In this document: positions 42,890 through 54,252 of the stretch, piece by piece
Layout: the number at the start of each line of letters is the position of its first letter
Numbering within the stretch: the stretch's first letter is position 1
From: Byssothecium circinans
Lineage: Eukaryota > Ascomycota > Dothideomycetes > Pleosporales > Massarinaceae
Length of the DNA stretch: 54,680 nt
NCBI GenBank assembly: GCA_010015675.1
Contig: ML977062.1
Span: forward strand, 10,543 to 65,222
Direction: 5' to 3'
Notes under the pieces: model-generated
What the model was told of the DNA's origin: nothing
Databases searched by the model: none
Seen by the model: the letters and a program-made list of their open reading frames with translations, nothing else
Program-made: the position numbers and the translations under genes

Positions 42890-44870
42890 AAGGGTGAGGG
42901 TGATGGGGAAAGTGTTTTGACGGGTGAGGGCATAGGACGGTGGATTTGGCGGTAGTGTATCTATAGTAAATTGAGATGTGTATATTTAGCGAATTGATCA
43001 AGCAAGGCTTGGGACGACAGTAGGCACTCTTCATACGAGGGAGCACTGCACCAAAGGCATGATTGTGCAGCACTCGCTGAAAAGGCCTTGCGATACTTTA
43101 GTACGCTGTGACTAAGGAAACATTCATAAATTTTTCTACACATCCGGAGAATGAGGCTTTGCGGCTCGTCTTCCACCCTGAACAAGTTTCCCGTCTTAGG
43201 TGGTACTAAAAGCCACTGAGCTCAGTAAGCGTGAGGCATCGATGACATGTCGCAGGCTGTGCGAAAGCCCCACGGTATAGGTACTCGAAAGTGATGGGGT
43301 CGCAGCGAGAAGCAAGTTCCAAGGGTCATCATTTTTTTTTTGACGGGTGCGAAGTCTGGTAGCGAGCGGGAACGGTTGGGGAAGCGGACGTGGGATGAAG
43401 ACTCGAACGACATCGATAAGTTGTTATTGGATTTGTGGAGATTGCGCATTTACCTTGCTTCTACTCCGTACTAATGCGCCGGATTCAATTGTCGCTCACT
43501 GCGACGAGGTTGGATACAAGGGCGGCACAATACGGTTATGTGCATTAATATTACTATGGCTACACTGGCGCAACGTCCAGCGTTAACACAAAACTCACGC
43601 CATTATTTCCAGATCTCCTATCTCGGTGGCGATTTGTGTGCTTTTTCGTTTTTCCTGACGAGCGAACGGGAGGCGGGGAGGTGGTGGATTGGTAGGTGCG
43701 GTGCGGCAAGCGCCAACAAATGGATGACAGATGGCCGCGGCAACGCCCCTTGTCAGCGTTTGCTTCTAAATCGACGACAAACGGCGTCTGGTCGCAAGCC
43801 ATCCGCATCACCAGCCCGTCTTTGTCGTCTCTTGTCGTCTTTTATTCCTCGATGCGACGAAATGGAATGTGAGATGGAGTCAGCGTGGGACGCGAGAGCT
43901 GTGCCGCGGACGGGGGCTAACGAGGAGGGAGGAGGATGGTTGTAGGGGGGACAGCACATTGTATGATGGAGTTGTCGAACCATGTACTGCCTGGTGGCGT
44001 ACATCACACTGTTATATGTAGGTAGCATTGGCCGTCACGAGTACGACCATGTTCTAAGGTGACTATCATCTCTGTACTCAGCTTCTATCCCGTCTAGTGC
44101 CGTCCCGTCCCGTCTTCTCTTCATTCATTCCTGGTCTTGTCACGTGCAAACGCTTTTCCTCGTTCTTCTTGCGTGTCTCCCTCGCTCAAGTGCTCACCGA
44201 CTGCCCGGGAGCCGACTGTCTGCTTTCTGTCGTTCAATTGCCCCGTCTGGTGCTGGTGCTACGTTACCCATGCCCACCCCATCGACCCTCTGCTCGTCCT
44301 CCCTGTCTCTGTACTCGAGTTTTCTGGAGGGACAGTGTGTACAGGAGTCGCCGTTTGTTGAGCGTGCTCCTACAAAGCTTAGGCTGGTAGCTAGCTCAAG
44401 TCCGTCACATTCCAGGCCCGTCAACCGGTGATCGTGGAGGTAATTCGTACGTCTTGCTCAGTCTCCTCAGCACTTGACTGTTCCTCACTGCATCACCACG
44501 CATCAGCTGCCAAGAGCAGTTGGAGAGGGCAAAGAGGTTGCGTCTGCGGTTCATCACTAGGGCTGCAGCACCCTTCTTTCCCGTTTGAGCCGGCGCGCCT
44601 TCCTCTGCAGTTGCCCTCTGCCGCCAGCCGACATCAACAACACACACCGCGACAACGACAAATATCGAATATCGCCTTTCCTATATTTCCTGCGATATCG
44701 TTCCTCTGCCACCGCGACACAGCGAATGATCCCTTCTATCTAAGCAGACCGCGGGCCCACCTCGCAGGCCGCGCCTTTCTTTACATCCTCGGCGCCGACC
44801 GACTTTGATCTGGATACAACTTCTCAAAATCTTCCACAAGCAATCTGGACCTACGCCCCGCCTAGACACG
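42890..44870. other. Intergenic region, no supported gene
   Basis: Nearly 2 kb between CWC22 and the GPCR gene. It contains a run of ten T at about 43331-43341 and C/T-rich DNA before the GPCR start, probably its long leader and promoter. Open frames up to 138 codons overlap on both strands with no protein-like signs. No tRNA is seen. Confidence 0.4.
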
Positions 44871-46420
44871 ATGATAGTGTTCAACGAACGCCAGATCCTG
44901 GCAATCCAGCTGTCGGAGCGCATCATGTCCGTACTTTCCATAATAGGATCTATATTCATCATCACGACCTTCTGGAAATGGCACTACTTCCGCAAACCCA
45001 TCAATCGCCTCGTCTTCTACGCATCCTTTGGCAACATGACGGTGAACGTGGCTACGCTGATCGGGACTGCGGCTGTGCCCGTCTTTCCAGCCAAATTCTC
45101 CCCTCTCTGCGAATTTCAAGGCATCATCATACAATGGCACGTCTACCTGTTGGCTTTTGGGGGATGCGGTGCTGACTTGAATAGGTTCATGGCCGCGGAC
45201 AGTCTCTGGGTCTTCTGCATGGCACTCAATGTGCAGCTAGTCTTCTTCCGTGGATACAATTCAACCCAGCTACGCCATCTAGAGAAGTGGTATCTGCTCG
45301 GCGCATATGGAGTTACCGGCATTGTGGCAGTAACGTATATCTTTTTGGATCACTTTGGTAGTAGGATAATTATCGGGCCGGCTACTGTAAATCCCCGCTT
45401 GAAGGACATGTCAAACTAAGCTAACTTCTCCAGCTCTGGTGTTGGGTCTCGGCCGAAGTTGACTGGATGCGGATTGCCTTCTTCTACGCTCCTGTGTGGG
45501 GAGTCATCTTCTCCACCATGGCCATCTACATTGTTACTGGATGGAAGATCTTCCGCAAAGGCTCCGAGCTCCATTCACTCTCCAAGAGGGTGGCTGCTGA
45601 CCAAGACCTCGGTAACGCTCCGCATAGCCCGCATATTTCCACGGATCTCGGCATCATTAAAGTCGAAACCACGATGGAGGTTGAGACCACTCAACCACAG
45701 GACTCGTGGGATCCACAAGCCGCCTCGCCAACCTTACACAACGCTTCTCGCAGCTCTTTTGGAAGCACGAAGCAGTTGTCGTCCAACGTGGAAACACCAG
45801 CCCCTACCCATATCCAACCAAATCCACACTCAAGGAGGATACATCATACAGCCAATACACCGAGTGGATACCGAGCCACGGCCTTCGCGACTAATCCCAT
45901 GAGGGAACCAGATGTCGAGCCTTCTCGCTCCATGTCCATCACCAATAACAATAATACAGCTCGGCGCCACAATGGTATGAAGGTCAACGCAGCTGCGCTT
46001 GGCTATTTTAAAGTCGCCTTCCTCATGTTTGCTGCCCTCGTCTGTGTCTGGGTTCCGTCCACCGCCAACCGTCTGCAGCAGTTCATCCACAAGGACCATC
46101 CAATGTTCGGTCTCAATCTCGCCTCTGCTTTGGTCCTTCCACTGCAAGGATTCTGGAACTCGATGATCTACATCTCAACGACGTGGCCCGAATGCAAGCG
46201 TGCGATTGCTGAGCTGATGAACAAGGACAACGGACATAAAAGCGAGGAGCCGAGCTGGCAGCCACGCGGCCATCGCAATTTAATCGCCAAGCCCCCGGAA
46301 CTCGATACTGCTATCCTACTTGAGACGGTCGAGACTAGCGCACCAATATCGCAACAGCATCTGTCCAACGCCTCCAGTGTGGAAGACGTACAGCGTGTGC
46401 CTTCTGAGCACAAGAGGTAA
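44871..46420 (+). CDS. cAMP-receptor-like G-protein coupled receptor (fungal class V type)
   Basis: Seven-helix plasma-membrane receptor, 484 residues, of the Dictyostelium cAR/fungal gprH-like group that signals through heterotrimeric G proteins in nutrient sensing and development. Exons are 44871-45136, 45185-45386 and 45434-46420. Intron 2 is normal (GTAAAT...GCTAAC...TCCAG). Intron 1 (45137-45184, 48 bp) uses a GC donor (GCACGT) with branch GCTGAC and TAG acceptor, and joins CEFQGIIIQW to FMAADSLWVFCMA, the family's conserved helix 2-3 region. TM1 is IMSVLSIIGSIFIITTF. Helix 5 (RIAFFYAPVWGVIFSTMAIY) precedes a long Ser/Thr/Pro-rich third cytoplasmic loop of over 100 residues. Helices 6 and 7 follow (VAFLMFAALVCVWVPST, NLASALVLPLQGFWNSMIY), then a short tail. 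Confidence 0.9.
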
Positions 46421-47648
46421 AGTCGGGTTACGATATTGTGCACCGGGCCAATTCCAACTTCTTTTCGTGCCATGTTGAGTTGTGCCGTGTCCATAGCGCG
46501 ACGTTGTTCCCTTGCATTGAGTGGTTCCGCGAGCGGTTAGACAACAACCTGTGTCACATCCAACCACACCAACCCCTCCAAGGCATTCGAAGCCATCGGC
46601 GTCCCCGCCGTCAATGTACGACGCTCGATGCAAGTGGTTTCGAAGCTTACTGGATGAGTGAGCGGGCGGCCCCCTTTTTTTCTCCCTCTTCTCCATTCAA
46701 CTTTTCCTTTTCTTCCTTCCATCGACACTGTCAATACATGGAAATTTCTTGAGTACATGCTTCCTTTTTTACTCCTTACCTTTACTCTACCCTTACGTCC
46801 AAGCCAAGGGCGATTTTCCTTTGTTCAGTTTAGGATATACCCCAGGGGACACTGCATTTGCTGGCGTTACGAGATCACGATTATTTTATGATGCGCAGTA
46901 CGAGAGCGAGGGGAGGCGTCATGTATGCACGCGCAAACGGGCGAAGAAAAGTGCCTGAGTGGTTTGCGATGGTTGGAAATTTGGGTTGCGTGTGCTGCGG
47001 TACATGGCCACTTTCAGATAGTGGAATGTGAACTTGTGCTGCTGATTTTGGGTGTTGTACGAGGAGGCGGACGATTTTGTGCATATGTGCGCGCGTGATG
47101 TGGAGATGGAAGGTGTGAAGCGTACTACCTTTTTGTGCTTATTGTAAGCACTTGGGAAGGCATGCTACATTGTTATTGTGTATACTTCGCCTTGATGAGT
47201 GTTATGTACTGTACAAATGCTGCTAACCTTGCCTGGGCTAACGCACTTAACTACCTAGGTACCTACAGGAGGCAGACGTTGTGCCGAACTGCCCTTGCCG
47301 CCGCTAGGTCATATATTAAGCCTTCTATACTAGTCATCTCTACGCTTCACCATTCTACCGACTCAATGAGCCTTCACCACCCCCAACCAATCATCTTACT
47401 ATAGCGCAGTTTCGAGACATCTGCCTATACTTTGCTTAGTAGAGGCTTCGTGGAATACCACAGGGCGCAGCCAATTCGCTCGTATCCAGACCCTTTACAG
47501 AAGCGTATCTCAGCCTACTCTGCGTATCGAAGACGCGCCGGAACGTCATCTACAAGTATTCCCATAAACCATAGTTACCGCATCCATCTCCAAACCACCC
47601 AAGCCATGCATTCCCAGCAAGCAAGCAAGCCCTCCCCACGCCACTCAA
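46421..47648. other. Intergenic region between convergent genes
   Basis: About 1.2 kb between the ends of the GPCR and multicopper oxidase genes, which converge. A T/C-rich run near 46660-46730 fits a 3' UTR. No gene, RNA or repeat is supported. Confidence 0.4.
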
Positions 47649-49658
47649 TCAATCCCACACGCCCACCCACCCGGCATCATCCGGCGCCTTCCCCCTCTCC
47701 CCGCCCTCCACTCCACAAAGCCGCTCCACCTCCCTCGGTACCCTCTGCTTCGCCAAAACCTCGCTCCTCTCCAAAAACTGCATACTAAGCCCCGCCTCAC
47801 TATGCCACCCAACATGGCAATGAAACGCCCACACGCCGGGATTATCCGCCACGAACCTCAACAGCAGCCAGCCATACGGCTCCAAACTCGCCGTATCGCG
47901 ACGAAGCGGGTTCTCCAGACTCAACCCCGTAGGCTCGCCGCGGGCGAGGTGCGCGGGCGGGTACCCGGTGCCGGAGGCGAGCACCCAGAAGGTGTGGCCG
48001 TGGAGGTGGAAGGGGTGGTTTCCGTCGTCGAAGTTCTGGAGCAGGATGTCGAGGGTGCGGATGCCGGTGGTTTGGTAGACGAGGGATGTGGTAGCGTTGA
48101 AGAGGTAGGTGTTTAGGCCGTAGGGGTGCGAGAGCGAGTAGAGGTGTTTTTCGGACGAGGCTTGGATGCCGCGCGTGAAGGTCGAGAGGGTCGGGTGGGT
48201 GAGGTTGGCTCGGTAGGAGGACGCGTTTAAGAAACCCCGGCTTAGGCGCCAGTCGTGGGTTTGGAATGAGGTGCGGAGGTAGAGAACGGCGGAGGGGTGG
48301 GAGGGGGCGCGGATGGCGTGTACGGGGACCAGGGCGCTGGTGTTGAGGTCGTTGCAGGCTACGGTTATGGGTTCGGGCCAGTCTTTGCTTTGGGGTGGGG
48401 AGGGCGGGAGCTGGGTGGTGTAGTGGATTGTGCCGCGGACTTCTGGGGAGAGCTCGGGTTCTTCGTACGCGAAACAGTGGGTTATCATGCGGGCGCGCAG
48501 CCAGTAGGAGCCTTTGTTTGGGGTGGGTGGGGTGAGGATGATGCTGTAGCGCTGGGCGGGGTTGATGTTGAGGCGGTGGATTGATTGCGGGTGCACGTCT
48601 ACGCCGTCGACTTCGGTGAGTTGGACTTCGTGCTCGTCGATCTGGACCTGGAACTCTGCGAATACGCCGACGTTGATGAAGCGGAGACGGGTATTGTGTT
48701 CGGATGAAAGGTTAAAGAGTGCGTTCGAGCGATCGGCTGTGGAGCAGTTGCGGTTGGGTAGTTGGGAGCAATTTCGCATCCCGCGTCCGTTTATGACGGC
48801 TGCTTGGGGCACTGGCTCGTCGTTTTCGTTTCCTGGTTTGAGGTATTGCCAGAGGAGAGCTGAAGAGAGGTCGTAGTAGTGATCTGAGACTAGTACGACC
48901 CTATCCTCTTTGTATGGCACTTTTTGAAGAACCTTCTCCTCGCCTCCCCGGGCGTGAATGACAATGGGTCCAACAAGGCCGTCTGAAGCCTGCATGGACA
49001 TGTGACTGTGGTACCAATACGTCCCTGTTTGGCCCGTGACGTTGAAGCGGTACGTGAACGAGTAACCTGGTGCGATTGGACACTGCGTTACTCCCACGGT
49101 GCCGTCCATGTAATTCGTCCCATTCTGGAACAGTCCGTGCCAGTGAATCGAAGTCGCATTCGTAGCTTCGTTGCGTACGTGAACAACAATCTCATCGCCT
49201 TCATTACATTCAATTAATGGCCCCGGAAACTTAGCGTTGATGAGGATCATGGGGCGGTATACACCATCGGGGTTCAGTTCATGCTCGGCGATAGTCCAAT
49301 AATACTCTCTTGTTGTAGGTCTGGCATCGAAGTCCCATCTTGGGTCCAGAATATAATCCTCTTCTGCGCGGAGTTGAGCCCCGGATGCAGCAACTGTATT
49401 AGCCTTGCGTGGAACCCATAGCACGTGGATGATGGAGCCTAGTAGCCAGACCACCGGTACTGAAATGACCAGTATCTTGAACCAGTTCTTCTTCCGCTGC
49501 CTTGTAGTCCTCCCATCTTCAAGCTCCAAATCTACCAAGTCGTCCTCTCCGAAGCTGTGATCTTCATCTCTTTCCTCCTTGTTTAAAAGCCCAAGCTGTT
49601 CCTCCTCTTGCAGTTCATCCTCTCTCTCTCTCAGCGCATACGTCTCTCCTCGAGGCAT
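47649..49658 (-). CDS. Type-II membrane-anchored multicopper oxidase (laccase/ferroxidase family)
   Basis: Intronless gene of 669 residues oxidising phenols or metal ions with O2 reduced to water. Residues 1-58 are acidic and cytoplasmic. A single anchor (ILVISVPVVWLLGSIIHVLW, about 62-81) after RQRKKNWF puts the enzyme part outside. Three cupredoxin domains follow. Copper ligands are all seen: HWHG (172-175), YWYHSH (214-219), HPFHLHGH in the last domain, and WAFHCHVGWH with the type-1 Cys near residue 612. The chain carries many N-x-S/T sites. The N-terminal anchor sets it apart from Fet3 (C-terminal anchor) and secreted laccases. Whether it prefers iron or phenols cannot be read here. It is divergent to the acid phosphatase gene, with 930 bp between starts. 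Confidence 0.93.
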   Translation of the reverse strand: MPRGETYALREREDELQEEEQLGLLNKEERDEDHSFGEDDLVDLELEDGRTTRQRKKNWFKILVISVPVVWLLGSIIHVLWVPRKANTVAASGAQLRAEEDYILDPRWDFDARPTTREYYWTIAEHELNPDGVYRPMILINAKFPGPLIECNEGDEIVVHVRNEATNATSIHWHGLFQNGTNYMDGTVGVTQCPIAPGYSFTYRFNVTGQTGTYWYHSHMSMQASDGLVGPIVIHARGGEEKVLQKVPYKEDRVVLVSDHYYDLSSALLWQYLKPGNENDEPVPQAAVINGRGMRNCSQLPNRNCSTADRSNALFNLSSEHNTRLRFINVGVFAEFQVQIDEHEVQLTEVDGVDVHPQSIHRLNINPAQRYSIILTPPTPNKGSYWLRARMITHCFAYEEPELSPEVRGTIHYTTQLPPSPPQSKDWPEPITVACNDLNTSALVPVHAIRAPSHPSAVLYLRTSFQTHDWRLSRGFLNASSYRANLTHPTLSTFTRGIQASSEKHLYSLSHPYGLNTYLFNATTSLVYQTTGIRTLDILLQNFDDGNHPFHLHGHTFWVLASGTGYPPAHLARGEPTGLSLENPLRRDTASLEPYGWLLLRFVADNPGVWAFHCHVGWHSEAGLSMQFLERSEVLAKQRVPREVERLCGVEGGERGKAPDDAGWVGVWD

Positions 49659-50588
49659 ATCCGATCCGACTACCCTTCACCACAAAAGGAGTACAGCGAA
49701 GCGCAAGGCTTACCGCGGGAATGAAAGAAAGAATCGTCGAGAAACCGTTGAGAAGTTGACGACCTTCCCGACGCGCGTTCTTTTGCGCGCCCTAGTAGAT
49801 GACTCCGCAGAGCGAACCCCAGGAACAATATGGATGATTCCAAGTTCGCATCCAGCCCAGCGCCCTACATCTGTCGCTCCTCGGTAAGTATTCTCCACAG
49901 CATCCGATAAAGTTGTTGTACGGCGCTCAACAAACCCCAAGGAAACCGTAATAGGCAACTCGGATGGAGTAGAGAGACGCAACTCCGCCGCAGTGTCCGA
50001 AAATTGATGATAGCCACATGCATCGCCCGCCTCACCACCACCCAGTCTTATCCCCCTCAATATGCAAATCATCCCCGCGCCCCCGCCAATAAGACGCAGG
50101 CAAAACCACACGGGAGCTTCCACGACCAGGGACCTGCCTAACGAAGCCTACTCAACCTATACACGCGCAGCGATTAATAAGTATGATTGGATTGGATTGC
50201 GATGCATTGTGGGTCCCATTTACGACTTTCACGGGAAAGGCTGTCACTGCCTGTAGAGTAGACCGTCTCCCATGACATGATCAACGCATCCCCCACCGAC
50301 ACCGTTTTTTGCCTCGGAAGTTGCTGCAGGCTTGCATGGCCATAGAGGCCGGCATGGAGGAGTCGGGGCAATCTATCTCGCGATGGCGAGGCATACTAAT
50401 TACCATAGGGTACGTCTTGCGGTCCTGCGCTGCTTACTCCGTACCCGTTCGTTTCATAGCATTTTGGCAAACATTTCTCTGTTCTTGCGTTGTTTTGTCC
50501 GTCGTTGCGTAGAGTTCTTTCATCGTGAACATTTTATCGTTAGCCTGTTCACGAGGTGTTGACTTTTTCGGTGTAAAGGAAAGCGATC
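49659..50588. promoter_or_regulatory. Divergent promoter region, multicopper oxidase / acid phosphatase
   Basis: Both flanking genes start outward from this 930 bp. The open frame 50123-49710 (minus) is not protein-like. No specific operator is called; fungal phosphatase genes usually respond to Pho4/NUC-1-type factors, but I did not identify such a site. Confidence 0.4.
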
Positions 50589-52035
50589 ATGATCATCTTG
50601 GTGCTGCTTTCGTTGACCCTTCCGTTCCTGGCCATCAGCGCCACTCTGCCTAAAGACGAGCGTGCTGAGAAATGGGTTCCGGGGAAGGCTTTCGATCGCT
50701 TCGCCGGTGAGTAAATCCCCGCTGTCGAAGACAAATGTGCAATGCAGTGCAGTCTCACCGTCTTCCGGATGAGTACCTTTGCTCACTTTTTCTTCGCGGT
50801 ACTATAGTCATCTGGCTCGAAAACACCGACTATGATCTCGCCGCAGGCGACCCGAACCTCGCATGGCTGGCGAAGAAAGGCATCCTTCTCTCAAACAATT
50901 TCGCCGTCACTCATCCCAGTATGCCAAATTATGCGGCTTCCATCTCGGGCGACTACTACGGCTGTAACCACGATGACTTGATCGATATCCCCTCCAATGT
51001 TTCGACTGTCGTGGACCTTCTCGAAGCCAAGGGTATTAGTTGGGGAGAGTATCAAGAGGATATGCCGGTATGTAGTTTTCTTAATCACGAAAAATGGTGT
51101 TGAGCGTATGATCCAAGGCAACATGCGAAGCCACTTCCTTGGAACGAGCTTTTGCTGAATCTCGTCCAGTCCATCGGTTTCGAGGGCTTCGAATACAGGA
51201 ACCAAAAGACGGGCGCCAACGCCTACGTCCGCAAGCACAACCCCGCCGTCTTATACGAGTCCGTAACCAACTCTGCGGACCGTCTATCCAAGACCAAGCC
51301 CTTGACAGACTTCAAGAAAGATCTAGACGCAGACAAGCTACCGCAATGGATGTTCATTACCCCCAACATGACGAGCGACGGTACGTTTTCGCCATCTCCC
51401 CTCCCTCCAGGAAAGGAAAAAGAAATCAAAAGGACAGACTTCGATGCTGACACCGATAAACAGGCCACGACACCACCGTAACCGTCGCCGGCACCTGGTC
51501 CCGCACCTTCCTCGAACCCCTCCTGAACAATGAAAAATTCATGAAGAAGACACTGGTCCTCCTCACTTTCGACGAGAACCACACGTACACCAAGCAGAAC
51601 CGCATCGTCGGCATCTTACTCGGCGACGCAGTTCCCAAGGACCTCGTCGGCACGACCGACGCAACCTACTACAACCACTACAGCGAGATCAGCACCGTGC
51701 AAGCAAACTGGGGCCTTGACACCCTCGGCCGCTGGGACGTCGGCGCAAACGTGTTCAAGTTCGTGGCGGAGAAGACGGGCGATGAGCTTCGCAGCTGGGC
51801 GGGCAAGGTGCCGTTTAACCAGATGTTTTTCAATGTTAGTTACCCTGGGAAGTTGAGCCACAAGAACAAATCGGTTCCGTGGCCGGTGCCGAATACCAGG
51901 CTGGAATATGCGGGGAGGAAGGTCGCTCCCGTCGTTGTTGATACTTGGGGCGCGCAGTCGGGAGCGTCTGCTTATACTTCTGCTTTGGAGACGCCGGATG
52001 GCTTGCATCCGGAGGCGGAGTTTAGGAGTTCGTAA
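50589..52035 (+). CDS. Secreted acid phosphatase (phosphoesterase family, PHOA-like)
   Basis: Extracellular phosphomonoesterase of 386 residues related to Aspergillus phosphate-repressible acid phosphatases. Four exons: 50589-50706, 50808-51067, 51170-51380 and 51464-52035. Introns are 101 bp (GTGAGT...TATAG), 102 bp (GTATGT...GTCCAG) and 83 bp (GTACGT...GCTGAC...ACAG). The signal peptide is MIILVLLSLTLPFLAISA. The mature part shows VIWLENTDYD, then SNNFAVTHPSMPNYAASISG with the family's active-site neighbourhood, then PQWMFITPNM, LLTFDENHTYTK, and TYYNHYSEISTVQANWGLDTLGRWD. That order is characteristic of PF04185-type acid phosphatases. N-glycosylation sites such as NVS and NMT occur. Intron 2 is the least certain. 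Confidence 0.9.
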
Positions 52036-52274
52036 ATATGGGTGTGAGATGTGGATGGTGTTGCGGAGGAGGGCTTGTTAATACAGCGTTATACGTATAT
52101 AATGAATCTACCACTTCACGCCTTTGTACTTGTATTCATAGATGGATTTATTTAGACTTTAAGAATTTTGTAGAAGGGAGCTGTCGAAGATATGCACTAA
52201 GATCATCTGTTGGATTTAGGTAGCGTAATGTATGCAACATGATAGATAGCATCAGTCGGATATTCGATCGACCA

Positions 52275-54252
52275 TCATAACCGTAACCTCGCCACCACAA
52301 ACGCCGCAATCGAGTATATCCCCTACATCAAAGTCAGCTTCGACTTCACAAGTCCAAAAGAAGAGAGTATTACCCCAGAAACAAAATACGGCAACCCAAG
52401 TCCCAACCCACCAAGCTTAATAGCCCACACCCACAGCCCAGTCATCAACGGGGCCCCAACCAAAGACCCCAGCGTTTTCGTCAACATGACAATGCTGAAG
52501 TCCTGAATATCCGAGTCTGCGAGCGCGATGAGTGGGGATTTGACGAGAGACATCGTGAAGACGGGGAGGGCGGAGCCGAGGGCGTAAATGATGAGCGCTG
52601 ATCAACGTTAATGAATACTGTGGCATAAAAGAAAACGGGGATCAGAGAATGGGAGAAAAAGGGAGAATGACTTGCCGGCCAACAGCATCCAAAACTCAAA
52701 AGCGAGAGCTACACAAAAGACTCCAATGACAGATATACCGATGCTGAACTCAGCACCGAGATAGTTGAGGCGAACTTCCGAGCCATGGACCGTGTTCGAA
52801 GACATGGATCTGCGTATAATACTCGGCACAATGACAGCAAGGAGTACAAAGTTCACAATCGCTTTAGCAGAGAGCATATAACCAGCCTAAACCCTATCAG
52901 TCCCATATACATACACTATAAATTCGCAATCTCTAAGCTGAGCGTGGAAAGGTGTGGGTGACATACCTGGGCGAACGTCCACTCATACCGCTTCGAGATA
53001 TACTGGACTAGTAACTTCGTGTCCGAGCTCGCGAGCGCAGTGAGGAAGAACGAACAGAGTAGGACCTGGAAGTTTCTGCGACCGATGATCAGACGTACGA
53101 GTTTTTGGACTGCGGACTTCATTTCCTGCAGTAAATTGTGCTTCGCTTCAAAGGCGTTGGCATAGTGATTTGGACTGTATTCACGATTTGCGAGGAGTGG
53201 CCCGGCTTCAGATATTCCGTCTTCCTCACGCTCATAGTTATATCCTTCGCTCGCAGTGATCAGCGGGAGTGGAGCAACATCGCCCTCGGGGAGCATCTTG
53301 ATAGTCGGTATAGCACAAAGCAACAAGCCGATGTTGGCCCAGAAAGGGAGCCAGAGGTTTCGGCTCATGGTAAAGGAGGCGATGGTAGGGCCCAGGAAAT
53401 TGACGACGTAGGATGTGGAACTTATGTAGGAGAAGTACGAAGCGCTGGGATGGATCAGCCATCACTGATTCAAAGAATTATATCTAACTTAGTGAAAGGG
53501 CTGACTTACCGCTGAACATATTCCCGCGTCAAGGCAGACGTCAATGTGAAGATTGTGGACTGGAAAACGCATTCGCCGCCTAGCACCGCGAGAAAAGGGC
53601 CGGCGATGATAGCTTTCGTAGGCAGTATGTGGGGAAAGTTTCCTAAAACAACGTTAACACAAGTTTTCCCTCACAAAAAGTCTCTATTAATACTTTTGCA
53701 AGCACAAAACCCTAGTGCCACACACTCCTGTTTGCAGTATAAATAGATTCAAACTCACCGACAGCAAGAGCCCACGCCGATAAAAAGACCCTGGGAACCA
53801 AATTGCACCAAAGCACAACCCTCACCCCAAACCTCTCTGCGAAAAAGCTAAACGGAATCGTGACAAGGAAATCTGCAAGTTCCATTAGATCGTTCTATCG
53901 ACAATCCCCTCCACCCCATTCATTTCTCCCAAAAGAACTCCCACCGAAAAAAAACCGCCCACTCACCGCAAACCACAACCGTAGTCTCCATAACCCCCTG
54001 CAACCAAGCAAGCCGTCTCTGTACCTCATCAATCTTACACAGCTTCTCCGATACAGAACCATCGTGCTGGATGACAGAAGGGTCGTGCTGTGTGTAGTGT
54101 TCCTGGCAGAGACGAAGCTCAATCACGCGGTTTAGGGGGAGTGTGTAGAGCGCTTGGGCCATGTAGACTAGTAGGAGTAATAAGATGAGAGGCCATATTG
54201 AGGGTTTGTTGGGTTGGGGTGATGATAGCGGTGATGGCGTTCGGGGGTGCAT
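52275..54252 (-). CDS. Major facilitator superfamily transporter
   Basis: Membrane transporter of 497 residues, probably 12 helices. Seven exons: 54252-53967, 53872-53759, 53642-53510, 53444-52967, 52886-52676, 52597-52374 and 52322-52275. All junctions keep frame. Intron 5 (52675-52598) has the non-standard donor GCAAGT with acceptor CAG. Intron 6 (52373-52323) joins YFVSG to GIYSIAAFVVARL; without splicing the protein would end 18 residues later with KSKLTLM. Helix 1 is IWPLILLLLLVYMAQALY, and VETTVVVCDFLVTIP-like, RVVLWCNLVPRVF and IIAGPFLAVLGGE segments follow. The central cytoplasmic loop is acidic (NYEREEDGISEAGP). The substrate is unknown; the extracellular loop after helix 1 (RLCQEHYTQHD) resembles a group of fungal MFS proteins of unassigned role. 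Confidence 0.88.
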
